Positions 25,571-33,437 of a stretch of DNA of 33,437 bases are shown one piece after another. The translations under genes were made by a program, and so were the position numbers. Numbering within the stretch: position 1 is the stretch's first letter; each line of letters begins with the position of its first letter. The notes below the pieces were generated by a model. That model was not told the DNA's origin, ran no database searches, and saw nothing but the letters and a program-made list of their open reading frames with translations. The DNA comes from Candidatus Aminicenantota bacterium (GTDB lineage: Bacteria; Acidobacteriota; Aminicenantia; Aminicenantales; Aminicenantaceae). The stretch covers positions 1-33,437 of the forward strand of contig WVXO01000049.1 in the NCBI GenBank assembly GCA_011773465.1, read 5' to 3'.

Positions 25571-26449
25571 ATGAGAAATGCCATCAAGTTTTTCTTTCTC
25601 ACAGTGTTCATCTTGTTTTTTTCTCTCTCTTCGTCTGTAATTGCCCAACAGCAAGAGCCAGCTCCAGTTAAAGCTTCTCAAGTCAAAGGAAATATCTACG
25701 AAGTAGCAGGAGGAAGAGGCGCCAATGCCGGATTCTTCATCGGAGAAAAAGAGGTTCTGGTCATAGATGCAAAAATGACCGAAGAATCGACTAAACAGAT
25801 GATTTCTGAAATCAAAAAATTGACTTCCAGTCCCATAAAGTATGTTATTCTAACCCACAGCGACGGCGATCATGTCAATGGCCTTGTCGGCTTCCCGGCA
25901 GATGTTATCATTGCCGCTCATCATCAAACAGCAAAGGACATGGATAATGCTTTCAAAGATGCGAAGCTAAGATCTTACCTTCCTGACTTTACGTTTTCCG
26001 AAAAACTGAAACTCCATTTTGGAGACAAGATAGTCAAGTTATTTCATTTTGGCCCTGCTCACACAAGCGGGGATGTCGTCGTTTATTTTCCCGACGAGAA
26101 AGTCGCTTTCATCGGAGATCTCCTGTTTCTCGGTAGAGATCCCTTGATCCACAGACATAAAAACGGAAACTCCTTCGGACTTGTCAAGACGCTAAGAAAC
26201 ATCCTGGAACTCGGCGCCAAGACATTTATCCATGGTCACGGCAGCATTGCCAGCCCCAGTGATTTGGAAGCAGTGATAAAATCTCTTGAAGATAAACAGA
26301 CAAAAATAAAAGCTCTTATCAAAGAGGGAAAATCCTTAGAGGAAATTAAGAAAATTTTTAATGTGGAGGACCGTCCTACCCCTCCAGGCAGAAGCAGGCG
26401 GCCCGGTCTTATCGAGACGATTTATCTCGAGCTTACAGAGAAAAAATAG
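25571..26449 (+). CDS. Secreted metallo-beta-lactamase-fold hydrolase with HxDxDH motif
   Basis: Metallo-beta-lactamase-superfamily protein of 292 residues with an N-terminal signal peptide (cleavage near SSSVIA/QQ, residue 25), so exported. The usual HxHxDH motif is changed to HSDGDH (96-101), with Asp98 in place of the second His. Other ligands are present: His164 (GPAHTSGD), Asp183 (IGDLLF) and His221/His223 (HGHG). Flavodiiron proteins show a comparable change (HxExDH), so a different metal set is possible. The C-terminal 40 residues are basic and contain an EDRPTPPGRSRRPGL stretch. AAGGAGG lies before the start. The substrate is unknown; a beta-lactamase role is not supported. Confidence 0.88.
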   Translation: MRNAIKFFFLTVFILFFSLSSSVIAQQQEPAPVKASQVKGNIYEVAGGRGANAGFFIGEKEVLVIDAKMTEESTKQMISEIKKLTSSPIKYVILTHSDGDHVNGLVGFPADVIIAAHHQTAKDMDNAFKDAKLRSYLPDFTFSEKLKLHFGDKIVKLFHFGPAHTSGDVVVYFPDEKVAFIGDLLFLGRDPLIHRHKNGNSFGLVKTLRNILELGAKTFIHGHGSIASPSDLEAVIKSLEDKQTKIKALIKEGKSLEEIKKIFNVEDRPTPPGRSRRPGLIETIYLELTEKK

Positions 26450-26458
26450 CTCTCCTAT

Positions 26459-28162
26459 CTATCTTCGCCAGTTCTTATAGGGGATGAGGGGCAGCGCTTT
26501 CTTTCCAACGAATCTGTAGAAAGGGAAGATATCGCCCGCCTCAGGAACTAACTTAAACTTCCAGTAGCGGATGAATCCATACTGGGACTGGGGTTCAAGA
26601 AGGCATGGAATTAAGTTAGCTCCCCACTGAGCGCAGCTTACGAAAAAATCACCTCGTTTTATAATCGTCTGCAGCTTTTTCTTTCCTACATCTATCTTTT
26701 GAGGGGGGAGATAATCAAACCTTGCCGGCACGATCTCTTTAGTCTGGTAAGATTCGATCTCAAGATGGATGTCTTTAGTAAACATTTCAACTTTTATGTC
26801 ATGACCGAGAAGAGTTTCCACGACATCCAGATGCTTGGCAGGAATAATATAGCCTAAAGGACGTGGAACGCTCAGAGTTGGCTCCACGTTAGGAAACCAG
26901 TTCGTGACGACTTCTTTTACGACTTTACGTTCTGAAGGATAGCGATAAGGATTAACATCATCTCGAGTAAGAAAGTCGCCAGCTTTTTTATCAACTTTGA
27001 GGATTCCTCTTATGGGGACCTCAATTCGTTCGAATGCCTGTATGATTAACTCTGGTTCTTTCTCATCTCTTGTATACTGCATTCTCAAATGAATTAAATC
27101 ATCTTCAGAGAATACTCTTGCCTTCGCAAGGAGTTTGTTCCGAAGTTCGTTCACTAAAGAGATGATTTCTTCTCCATGTTCAGCGATGCTTTCTGCGAAA
27201 TACCTGATTCCGTAATACTGCCAGTTCGTTCTTTCTTTTAAAGTTTTAAGGTCGTGACGGGAGGCTCCCTCTTGAATAAAAGACAGAGTTTCATAGATCC
27301 CTAAACTGTTACGGCCATCGTTAAGGTCAGTTGTGCTGTAGCGCTTCATCATTTCTCTTCTCTCCAGATCTTCCTGTCTGTATTGCACTCCAGCCGATGA
27401 GTCAATTCCCATAGGCTGAGTTATTAAGTACTCATAGTGAGCGATTCGTTTCTTCTCAAGCTTTTTCCACACCTCAGATAATATCTTTGACCGGGAAAAT
27501 TCTTGTAGACTCTGATGAATATTTGCATTAGAAACACAGCCGATCGATACACGATAGAAATCATCGCCCTTTTCATGAACATCCATCGTCACTTCAGGCA
27601 TCCATGTTCTGAAGACATGATGAATGGCTTCGACCTCTGGTGCCTCGAGCTTGACATGATCCCTGTTCAGGTCCAAATCCTGTTCGTTTCTGCGCTGGTC
27701 GAACCAGTTTCCGTAGGGATTTGCCTGTGGAATGATCAGGAAATTAACCTTCTTCACTAGACTCTTAAGCTTGCCTGTTGCCAGGTCTCTGATAAGCCAT
27801 AGAGCAGCCTCTTTGGCAGATTGTTCACGTCCATGCTGGGATCCAACTAGCAGAAAAGTCGGTTTCTTCCGGTTTAGCTTAAGAGGAGAATCAGCCCCCT
27901 CTTCGCTTATGATACACAGGTAGAGGTCTTTTGAAGGATAATCTCTGCTATCTCTTGTCCGGCCGATTATCTGGACTTTTGTCTTTTCTGAAAGATGACT
28001 GACATGACTTAAAAATTCCGTAATTTCTTCATATTGGCTGTACTGAGTGTAGTTTGTTTCCTCAGCAGGGGTCTTGACAGTCTCCGCCCCTGAGCTGAAA
28101 GAGGAAAAGAAAAGGAAAAAAATTGCTAGAAATAAAGCACTAAAATATCTTTTGTCATACAT
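26459..28162 (-). CDS. Secreted M14-family zinc carboxypeptidase
   Basis: Exported peptidase of the M14 (carboxypeptidase A) family, 567 residues with a signal peptide (cleavage near SSGA/ET, residue 25). The zinc ligands are His110 and Glu113 (GSQHGREQ) and His196 (DVHEKGD); the substrate-binding Asn-Arg pair is at 166-167 (DLDLNRDHV), and Glu291 (GIYETLSF) fits the catalytic Glu. The catalytic domain ends near residue 330 and about 230 further residues form C-terminal domains I do not recognise. AGGGAG lies six bases before the start. It follows the serine hydrolase gene on the same strand, separated by a repeat array, and converges with the metallo-hydrolase gene. Confidence 0.92.
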   Translation of the reverse strand: MYDKRYFSALFLAIFFLFFSSFSSGAETVKTPAEETNYTQYSQYEEITEFLSHVSHLSEKTKVQIIGRTRDSRDYPSKDLYLCIISEEGADSPLKLNRKKPTFLLVGSQHGREQSAKEAALWLIRDLATGKLKSLVKKVNFLIIPQANPYGNWFDQRRNEQDLDLNRDHVKLEAPEVEAIHHVFRTWMPEVTMDVHEKGDDFYRVSIGCVSNANIHQSLQEFSRSKILSEVWKKLEKKRIAHYEYLITQPMGIDSSAGVQYRQEDLERREMMKRYSTTDLNDGRNSLGIYETLSFIQEGASRHDLKTLKERTNWQYYGIRYFAESIAEHGEEIISLVNELRNKLLAKARVFSEDDLIHLRMQYTRDEKEPELIIQAFERIEVPIRGILKVDKKAGDFLTRDDVNPYRYPSERKVVKEVVTNWFPNVEPTLSVPRPLGYIIPAKHLDVVETLLGHDIKVEMFTKDIHLEIESYQTKEIVPARFDYLPPQKIDVGKKKLQTIIKRGDFFVSCAQWGANLIPCLLEPQSQYGFIRYWKFKLVPEAGDIFPFYRFVGKKALPLIPYKNWRR

Positions 28163-28206
28163 ATTAAACTCCCTTTGTATTATTTAAGATTGCCCCAGTT
28201 TTTCCG

Positions 28207-28349
28207 TTCATTCGCAATGACAATTTTTTATATGAGATTGCCGCGCTCCCTTCGGTCGCTCGCAACTTCGGATTGCCGCACGCCCTACGGCTATTTATAA
28301 TGATATATCTTATTCGACTGCAACGCTTCCTGCAGTCGCTGGACATGAC
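28207..28349. repeat. Array of degenerate dispersed repeats, family E copy 2
   Basis: Three imperfect units are visible: CGCAATGACAA...GAGATTGCCGCGCTCCCTTC followed by GGTCGCTCGCAA, then GATTGCCGCACGCCCTACGG, then ACTGCAACGCTTCCTGCAGT. This GATTGC...CGCAATGAC type is widespread in bacterial genomes. A 65-codon open frame over it is a translated repeat, not a gene. Confidence 0.7.
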
Positions 28350-28357
28350 ATTTCTTA

Positions 28358-29377
28358 TCAAGATGTAAAATAGAAATAATCATAGACAAATTTGGAAATC
28401 TTTGCGATTATTTCTTCCACATCTTTGCTCTTCAAGGTCATATCTTTTGTAAAAACCGTCAAGGCTACATGACCCAAATTGTCAGGCAAGTAGATTATAC
28501 CGCTGTCGTTGACTGTTCCTCCGATTGTACCTGTTTTGTGAGCAACCTCTGTTCTACTTGGAAGATCCCCCTTGATCCTCCCCTGTCCTGTTTGACATTC
28601 GAGCATTATGGAAATAATGAGATCGCAGCTCTCCTCATCAAGCACTTCTTTTTTGTAGATCATCTCTAAAAGCTTGTTCATGGCTCGAGGAGTGCTTTGA
28701 TCCTTCATTATCAAGCTAAATTTTTTTGAAGCTTCCTTAAACGCTTCGGGATCCTTTTTTCTCTCAGCTCTATAAACTTCAGAGAATTCATCTAGGGAAA
28801 TTCCTTTATATTTCTCATAATCCATCCCAACAAAATCCATTATTAGATGCTGGCAGGTTCTGTTGACAGTGATCTCTTCAATTCCATAACCTCGAAGGCG
28901 CTGGTTGACATTTTCAGCTCCAACCTTGGTTAAAAGAATATCTGTGGCTGAATTGTCACTTATGATCATCATCAAGGTTATCAGGTTTCTCAAAGACAAC
29001 TTAATTCCCGGTGCCTCAAGGTCAGAAAGCATCCCACTGCCAAGGTGCTGATCTGTCTTTTGGATGCTTATTTCATCTTTTAAAGTAAATTTCCCTTCTT
29101 TTATCTGAGCCATAACTTCAAGCAAAATAGGAACCTTAAAAACACTGGCCATCGGAAAATGCATATCGCCGTTTATATACAGCTCCTGGCCTGATTCTAA
29201 ATGCTTGACAGCTACACCAACTTCGCCTTCTACTCCACGAATAACCCCTTCTATCTGTTTTTTTAGCCTTTCGATCCCTGTTGGAGTTTGCGCCTCTTGT
29301 TCCGCCCAAACAGAAAACTGCATAAAGACAATAAAAAAAGCTAAAAGAACTGTAATTTCAGATATTTTGGATTTCAT
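28358..29377 (-). CDS. Secreted class A beta-lactamase-like serine hydrolase
   Basis: Exported protein of the PBP/class A beta-lactamase fold, 339 residues with a signal peptide (cleavage near VWA/EQ, residue 25). Catalytic motifs are SVFK (78-81), SDN (140-142) and KTG (281-283). The STPRAMNKLLEMIYKK segment also matches the class A fold. However, the omega-loop ExxLN that carries the deacylating Glu166 is not visible: the region reads TVNRTCQHLIMD instead. This points to a non-lactamase function such as a peptidoglycan-linked carboxypeptidase, or to a slow enzyme. GGAGGAG precedes the start. Confidence 0.9.
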   Translation of the reverse strand: MKSKISEITVLLAFFIVFMQFSVWAEQEAQTPTGIERLKKQIEGVIRGVEGEVGVAVKHLESGQELYINGDMHFPMASVFKVPILLEVMAQIKEGKFTLKDEISIQKTDQHLGSGMLSDLEAPGIKLSLRNLITLMMIISDNSATDILLTKVGAENVNQRLRGYGIEEITVNRTCQHLIMDFVGMDYEKYKGISLDEFSEVYRAERKKDPEAFKEASKKFSLIMKDQSTPRAMNKLLEMIYKKEVLDEESCDLIISIMLECQTGQGRIKGDLPSRTEVAHKTGTIGGTVNDSGIIYLPDNLGHVALTVFTKDMTLKSKDVEEIIAKISKFVYDYFYFTS

Positions 29378-29488
29378 GTACTCCTCCGATATTAATAAAT
29401 CTTTTCTCTTAATGAATCTTATCCTTAGTCCCTGCTCGGCACTCAGTTATGAAATAGAATTTATATCTACTATACTCCAGTCAATTTA

Positions 29489-30724
29489 TCAACTCCCCTG
29501 TCCTTTCTTCTCAGGAGGTTGGAATTTCAACAAAACTTCAAGCTGTTGAGCATTTCTAAGAATGCAGAATTTTACTTCTTCATCCCATTTGATTCTGGCC
29601 AAGTAAATTCTAAGCTCATTTATGTCAGAATAGCTTTTTCCATCGACTGAAAGAACAACATCTCCCTTCTCAAAATTTGCATTTTTAGAAACTCCGTCTA
29701 TTGGCTTACTTTCGATAACCAAATTATCCAGCCTGTCAAATTTTTTAAATCTCAACCCGATGGAAGGAAAAGCAGCTATTTTTTCTTCAGGAATGCCCCA
29801 AACATAATCTGCAAGACTCCTTGCTACTTTAATGCCCTTTTTCCCTTCAGGGATAACAACACATATAACTGTTTTAAAGGGAAGATGACTTTTTTCGTAT
29901 GCCCGGCGATTTACCCCCAGATTATAAAGAAGATGACCTGAACCAGTCAGCACAACCATCTTTCCTCCCTCTCTCTCACGAAACCTGAGAGCATTGAAAG
30001 CCATGACCTCATCCCAGGCAGATTGAGCCCGGTAAAGCCCCTCGAATACCATGTCCAGACCTCCCCCTTTCATCTGATGAGGGAGTTCTGTTGCCTCAAA
30101 AATCGTTCTAATAAGAGTTCGGTGTTCTTCATGAGAAACGTCGGGATTAGGGACGACTTTTTTTTCTTCTTCTGAGAGCTTTTCCCAACCTTTCATCCTG
30201 ATTTTACTGATGATTGTTCTCGGAGCATTCAAGGCATATAAAGGAATCTTATTGTTTTTAGCATGTCTTAATATCTTTTCATAAAAGCCAAAGTTAAAAT
30301 TCCAATTGACATACCACCGAGATTCTCGAATGAACTCGTCCTGGGAAAGAATGGCCATGCTCCATTTATTCAAAGCTTCCTGGAAACTGACAGGAAACAT
30401 CTCCAAGCCAATGGATAAATTTCTATCTTGCTCGTATAAGGCCTGAATTATCTTCAATTGAATATCATGCATAGGAAGGCTGTTGTGAGTTTCTCCTACA
30501 TAGATGAATTCACTTTCTTTTATCTCTTTAATCATTTCTTGGAAAGGAATTTGAGTTCCTCCGCGTGCTGAATAAATTTTTCCCGCTGCAATGTCCATTG
30601 TTTTATCTTTGAGCTTTCTATCCCCTATCTTGAGTAGCAGGATTTTATCCTCCTCTTCCTGTCCGCAGAGAAAGGAAAATGTGAAAAGAAGAATTGAAAC
30701 TAAAGTTATTTTTTTAGTGATCAT
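29489..30724 (-). CDS. ChaN/TIKI-like protein with C-terminal PDZ domain
   Basis: Exported protein of 411 residues: signal peptide (about 1-20), a ChaN-like domain (haem-binding uptake/TIKI superfamily, about 55-290) and a PDZ domain (about 330-405). The ChaN-like part shows FIYVGETHNSLPMHDIQ (Glu78, His80), LSIGLEMFPVSFQ and VVLTGSGHLLYNLG, the conserved metal or haem-site segments of the fold. The PDZ part reads NANFEKGDVVLSVDGKSYSD...KWDEEVKFCILRN. ChaN binds haem in some species, and TIKI proteins are metallopeptidases; either activity is possible. A membrane-proximal PDZ suggests substrate or partner binding in the periplasm. No lipobox of standard form is seen at Cys20. Confidence 0.85.
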   Translation of the reverse strand: MITKKITLVSILLFTFSFLCGQEEEDKILLLKIGDRKLKDKTMDIAAGKIYSARGGTQIPFQEMIKEIKESEFIYVGETHNSLPMHDIQLKIIQALYEQDRNLSIGLEMFPVSFQEALNKWSMAILSQDEFIRESRWYVNWNFNFGFYEKILRHAKNNKIPLYALNAPRTIISKIRMKGWEKLSEEEKKVVPNPDVSHEEHRTLIRTIFEATELPHQMKGGGLDMVFEGLYRAQSAWDEVMAFNALRFREREGGKMVVLTGSGHLLYNLGVNRRAYEKSHLPFKTVICVVIPEGKKGIKVARSLADYVWGIPEEKIAAFPSIGLRFKKFDRLDNLVIESKPIDGVSKNANFEKGDVVLSVDGKSYSDINELRIYLARIKWDEEVKFCILRNAQQLEVLLKFQPPEKKGQGS

Positions 30725-30848
30725 TCTTTCTCTCTCTTTATATTATTTTATGTATCATATCTCTGATTTTTTGCCGATGTCAATTTACTTATGCTTCTGT
30801 TTACATTCCAGCATCTTAAATTTATACTAACGGAAGCAAAATCTATTG

Positions 30849-32000
30849 ATGAAAAACCAAAGAACAGAACCCAAAAAAACAATCCGAACATTTGCCCTCG
30901 CCTCCTTTCTGAATGACTTAGGCTCTGACATGATCTATCCTGTCTGGCCCTTATTTGTAATCACAATTTTAAAAGCAAACATGGCTGTCCTAGGTTTTTT
31001 GGATGGACTCGGAGATGCTCTTGTCTCCATCTCCCAGGCCGGTTCAGGGTATATATCAGACAGAATCAAAAAAAGAAAGATCTTTATCTGGACAGGCTAT
31101 TTATTTGGAGCCCTCTCAAGACTGGGTTATTCGATCTCAACTATCTGGCCGCATCTCGTTCCTTTTAGAGTATTGGACCGAGTGGGGAAAATCAGAAGCG
31201 CTCCACGCGACGCGATAGTCGCTGATGTTTCAACTAAAGAAAACAGGGGTAAAAACTTTGGTCTTTTGAGAGCCATGGATCACCTGGGCGCAGTGTTTGG
31301 TATTCTTGTCTGTATTGCACTTTTCAGTTTATTGGGATACAGATTCTTATTTGCCCTGGCAGCCATCCCTTCGCTAGTAAGTGCCTTCCTTGTTTTTACT
31401 TTAATCAAAGAAAGAAAAACTGAGCCGATCCAAATCTACAAAGGAATCTCACTGAAAGATCTAGACAGAAACTTCAGGCTTTTCCTAGTTTTGAGTTCGC
31501 TTTTTGCTCTAGGAGCCTTCAGCTATTCTTTTTTACTCATCTACGCCAAAGAATTAGGGTTTAAGCTGGCCTTTGTCCCAGTCCTTTATCTAATCTTTAC
31601 CCTCTCCGCCTTTCTTTTCGCTTATCCTTTCGGAAGGCTCTCGGATAAGATAGGAAGAAAATACGTACTCTTGATCTCATACTTTTTCTGGATTGCAGTC
31701 TGTCTTGGCGTAATTTCTGAACCAAATCGAATGATGATAATATTTATCTTTATTCTTTATGGAGCTCATAAGGGAGCCTTAGAGCCTGTGCAAAGAACCT
31801 TTGTCTGCGAGCTTGCTCCCCCGGAATTCAGAGCAAGCTGTTTGGGCGGATTCCAGATGGTAATCGGCTTATGCACCCTACCCGCTTCCTTTATTGCTGG
31901 AATCCTCTGGGATACACTCGGGGTGCTTGTCCCCTTCTATCTTTCACTCGTTCTTACTCTTGTATCGGGAATTATGCTCCTTTTTGTTAAAAAACATTAG
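30849..32000 (+). CDS. MFS transporter
   Basis: Major facilitator of 383 residues with about 11-12 membrane helices. FALASFLNDLGSDMIYPVWPLF is typical of a subfamily of uncharacterised prokaryotic MFS proteins. The loop 2-3 motif is GSGYISDRIKKRKIF, repeated in the second half as FGRLSDKIGRKYVLL, and RVGKIRSAPRDAIVAD is another shared segment. I start at the ATG at 30849; the TTG one codon earlier is unlikely. The SD is weak (GGAAG, 12 bases upstream). The substrate is unknown. A family C palindrome right after the stop would terminate it. Confidence 0.92.
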   Translation: MKNQRTEPKKTIRTFALASFLNDLGSDMIYPVWPLFVITILKANMAVLGFLDGLGDALVSISQAGSGYISDRIKKRKIFIWTGYLFGALSRLGYSISTIWPHLVPFRVLDRVGKIRSAPRDAIVADVSTKENRGKNFGLLRAMDHLGAVFGILVCIALFSLLGYRFLFALAAIPSLVSAFLVFTLIKERKTEPIQIYKGISLKDLDRNFRLFLVLSSLFALGAFSYSFLLIYAKELGFKLAFVPVLYLIFTLSAFLFAYPFGRLSDKIGRKYVLLISYFFWIAVCLGVISEPNRMMIIFIFILYGAHKGALEPVQRTFVCELAPPEFRASCLGGFQMVIGLCTLPASFIAGILWDTLGVLVPFYLSLVLTLVSGIMLLFVKKH

Positions 32001-32036
32001 CTCTCAGAAAATGGGGCCAGGCCCCATTTTCTCAGT
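32001..32036 (+). terminator. Palindrome, family C copy 2; likely terminator of the MFS gene
   Basis: AGAAAATGGGGCC (32006-32018) pairs with AGGCCCCATTTTCT (32019-32032), starting within a few bases of the MFS stop and ending in an ATTTT run. The core is the same as at 16280-16302. Confidence 0.7.
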
Positions 32037-32106
32037 GATAATTGATGGCTATATTAGAGACATAAATCTTATGAAATAGCCGTAGCAGCCATCGAATACT
32101 TAGCCT

Positions 32107-32253
32107 TCAGCGATTTAGATGGATAATTACTTTTAAGGAATCTATTGGATTAGCTGCCAGTTGAAATCCTTTGGATATCTCGGTTAAAGGGAATTCGTGG
32201 GTAATAAGACCTTTAACATTGTAATCCGGTTGAACAAGGTTTTGTTCTCCGAA
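32107..32253 (-). pseudogene. C-terminal remnant of a zinc-dependent alcohol dehydrogenase
   Basis: 48 codons before a TGA encode LVQPDYNVKGLITHEFPLTE and then ISKGFQLAANPIDSLKVII, which match the extreme C-terminus of medium-chain zinc dehydrogenases (the GLITHRFPLEEI...F signature). There is no start and no upstream domain: the sequence runs, in the same frame, straight out of the TAG stop of the permease gene. The rest of the dehydrogenase is missing, so this is a fragment left after replacement or deletion. The 70 bases between it and the MFS terminator show nothing else. Confidence 0.7.
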
Positions 32254-33437
32254 CTATTCATTCCGCAGGCGGCCGGCCGGATTAGCAGTCGCAGCCCGGA
32301 AAGTCTGGTAGCTGACAGTCAACAGAGCGATGGCCAGGGCGGCCGTCCCGGCCGCAATGAACACTCCAAGGCCTATACTCGTGTGATAGGAAAAATTCCT
32401 CATCCAGCGGCTCATGACGAATAATCCCAGCGGCCAGGCGATGATGTTAGCCAGGACAATCAGGACGATAAACTCTCTGCTGAGGATCCTCATGACACTC
32501 CAAATCGAAGCACCGAGTACTTTTCTTATGGCGATCTCCTTGGACCGCCGTGCCGCCATGAATGCAGCCAGACCGAACAAACCCAGGCAGGAGATAAAAA
32601 TGGCAAGGCCGGTAAAGGACGTCAGAATTTTTCCCAAACGGCCTTCGTTAATGTATTGACGCTGGAAATGTTCGTCCAGAAATTCCGGCTCTACGGGATA
32701 ACCCGGAACAACAGCGGCTACTGTCTTTTTAACAAAATCTATGGATTCCGCTATCCTGGGTCCGCGAATCTTGATAAACCAGTTACTGTACGGGAGGTTC
32801 TGGTACATAACGAACACAATAGGTCGGATATCGTTATGCAATGATGTCCCATGAAAGTCCTTCACAACTCCCACTATCGTTCCCTCATCTTGCCACATGG
32901 AGAACATCTTTCCTATCGGGTCTTTGTATCCGGTGAGCTTCAGTGCCGCTTCATTGATGATGTAATTTTCCTGGTCTGTCGGATATTCCCGCGAAAAGCT
33001 TCGGCCGTAACTCATTTCCATATCAAAGGTCTCGAAGTAATCATAATCAACACATACAAAATTCATTCTTACATAGCTGTCAGCACTTCTGCCCTCCCAG
33101 TAGACCGGATTATTATTGCCAATATTCAAAGGAATACTCGATGCCGCGCTCACATGCAGAATATCTGGATTTGCCAGGAGTCTTTCTTTGACAATATTGT
33201 AATTTGCCCGCAGCTGCCGCCGTGCCCGGACCACCAGGATCTGGTCTTTGCTGAAACCGAGATCCTTGCTGCGAATATACTGGATCTGCTTGTAGATAGT
33301 CGCGGTGGCGATAATGAGCAGGATGGATGCTGTGAATTGGGTAACAATTAATGTCTTTCGAAGGCCGCTTCTCCTTGATCCGGTCTGGAAGGTGTTTTTC
33401 AGCACTCTATCCGGTTGGAAGGACGAAAAATACAGAG
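32254..33437 (-). CDS. FtsX/MacB-type ABC transporter permease (5' part beyond window)
   Basis: C-terminal half of a large permease of the MacB-like family, running off the right edge: the frame stays open upstream of the GTG at 33405 (…LYFSSFQPDR), so the true start is outside. Visible are a membrane helix (about TLIVTQFTASILLIIATATI), a MacB-type periplasmic core (VSAASSIPLNIGN, VDYDYFETFDMEMSYGRSF, IVGVVKDFHG), and the FtsX domain with three helices around EIAIRKVLGASIWSVMRIL. The C-terminus ATANPAGRLRNE is the normal family ending. Full-length members have about 800 residues with two such units. Base composition is clearly more GC-rich than the neighbours, with CGGCCGGCCGG at the 3' end, suggesting separate origin. 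No ATPase gene is in view. Confidence 0.9.
   Translation of the reverse strand, partial: LYFSSFQPDRVLKNTFQTGSRRSGLRKTLIVTQFTASILLIIATATIYKQIQYIRSKDLGFSKDQILVVRARRQLRANYNIVKERLLANPDILHVSAASSIPLNIGNNNPVYWEGRSADSYVRMNFVCVDYDYFETFDMEMSYGRSFSREYPTDQENYIINEAALKLTGYKDPIGKMFSMWQDEGTIVGVVKDFHGTSLHNDIRPIVFVMYQNLPYSNWFIKIRGPRIAESIDFVKKTVAAVVPGYPVEPEFLDEHFQRQYINEGRLGKILTSFTGLAIFISCLGLFGLAAFMAARRSKEIAIRKVLGASIWSVMRILSREFIVLIVLANIIAWPLGLFVMSRWMRNFSYHTSIGLGVFIAAGTAALAIALLTVSYQTFRAATANPAGRLRNE

Noticed and set aside
28164-28361. 65-codon minus-strand open frame between the carboxypeptidase and serine hydrolase genes
   Set aside because: It is the translation of the family E repeat array, without protein-like features or a convincing SD.
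28358-29377. Calling the serine hydrolase a functional beta-lactamase resistance gene
   Set aside because: The omega-loop Glu motif is missing, and many exported homologues are not lactamases.
32197-32424. Plus-strand open frame across the permease 3' end
   Set aside because: Antisense shadow of the permease and the dehydrogenase remnant; the minus-strand reading gives clear family sequences.
1-33437. CRISPR array, prophage, tRNA or rRNA genes
   Set aside because: No evenly spaced direct repeats, phage structural genes, cloverleaf or rRNA-like sequence was recognised; the repeats present are inverted and isolated.

Overview
The window looks like a chromosomal segment of an uncultured, moderately low-GC bacterium. 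The gene repertoire fits Candidatus Aminicenantes/Acidobacteriota-type genomes: a zinc-ribbon PknB-like kinase, a MacB/FtsX-type permease with two-unit architecture, many secreted peptidases and hydrolases, an OPT transporter paired with a PqqD-like protein, and abundant short palindromic repeats. This assignment is inferred from gene content only. There is no rRNA, tRNA or CRISPR array.

Left part (1-8306, all minus strand): a Ser/Thr kinase that runs off the left edge; an IS110-family element with a structured, probably bridge-RNA-like leader upstream of its transposase; then the elongasome operon mreB-mreC-mreD-mrdA(PBP2)-rodA, tightly packed and complete.

Middle part (8500-17350): an OPT-family transporter and a PqqD-like protein (plus strand); def-fmt (plus), which handle initiator-methionine formylation; then a minus-strand group with a LytM/M23 peptidase, a split B12-dependent acyl-CoA mutase (separate cobalamin-binding and catalytic subunits), a stand-alone EF-Tu domain-2-like barrel and a FabG-like SDR. 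The mutase carries the active-site residues known from isobutyryl-CoA mutase, not methylmalonyl-CoA mutase.

TCA block (17350-25527): acnB (minus) diverges from icd, followed by mdh-fumarase beta subunit and sucCD (plus). These carry out citrate to 2-oxoglutarate, succinyl-CoA/succinate interconversion and the malate step. Citrate synthase, 2-oxoacid oxidoreductase, succinate dehydrogenase and the fumarase alpha subunit are not in the window.

Right part (25571-33437): a secreted metallo-beta-lactamase-fold protein with an altered metal motif, an M14 carboxypeptidase, a class-A-beta-lactamase-like serine hydrolase, a ChaN-like/PDZ protein and an MFS transporter. The window ends in a visibly more GC-rich FtsX-type permease (partial) that directly abuts the 48-codon tail of a broken zinc alcohol dehydrogenase gene.

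Intergenic space is dominated by at least five families of short inverted or palindromic repeats (REP/BIME-like), several of which sit where terminators, leaders or stop codons are needed. No clear new defence or biosynthetic system is visible. The best leads are the IS110 leader RNA, the mutase substrate signature, the repeat families and the recombinant junction at 32.25 kb.
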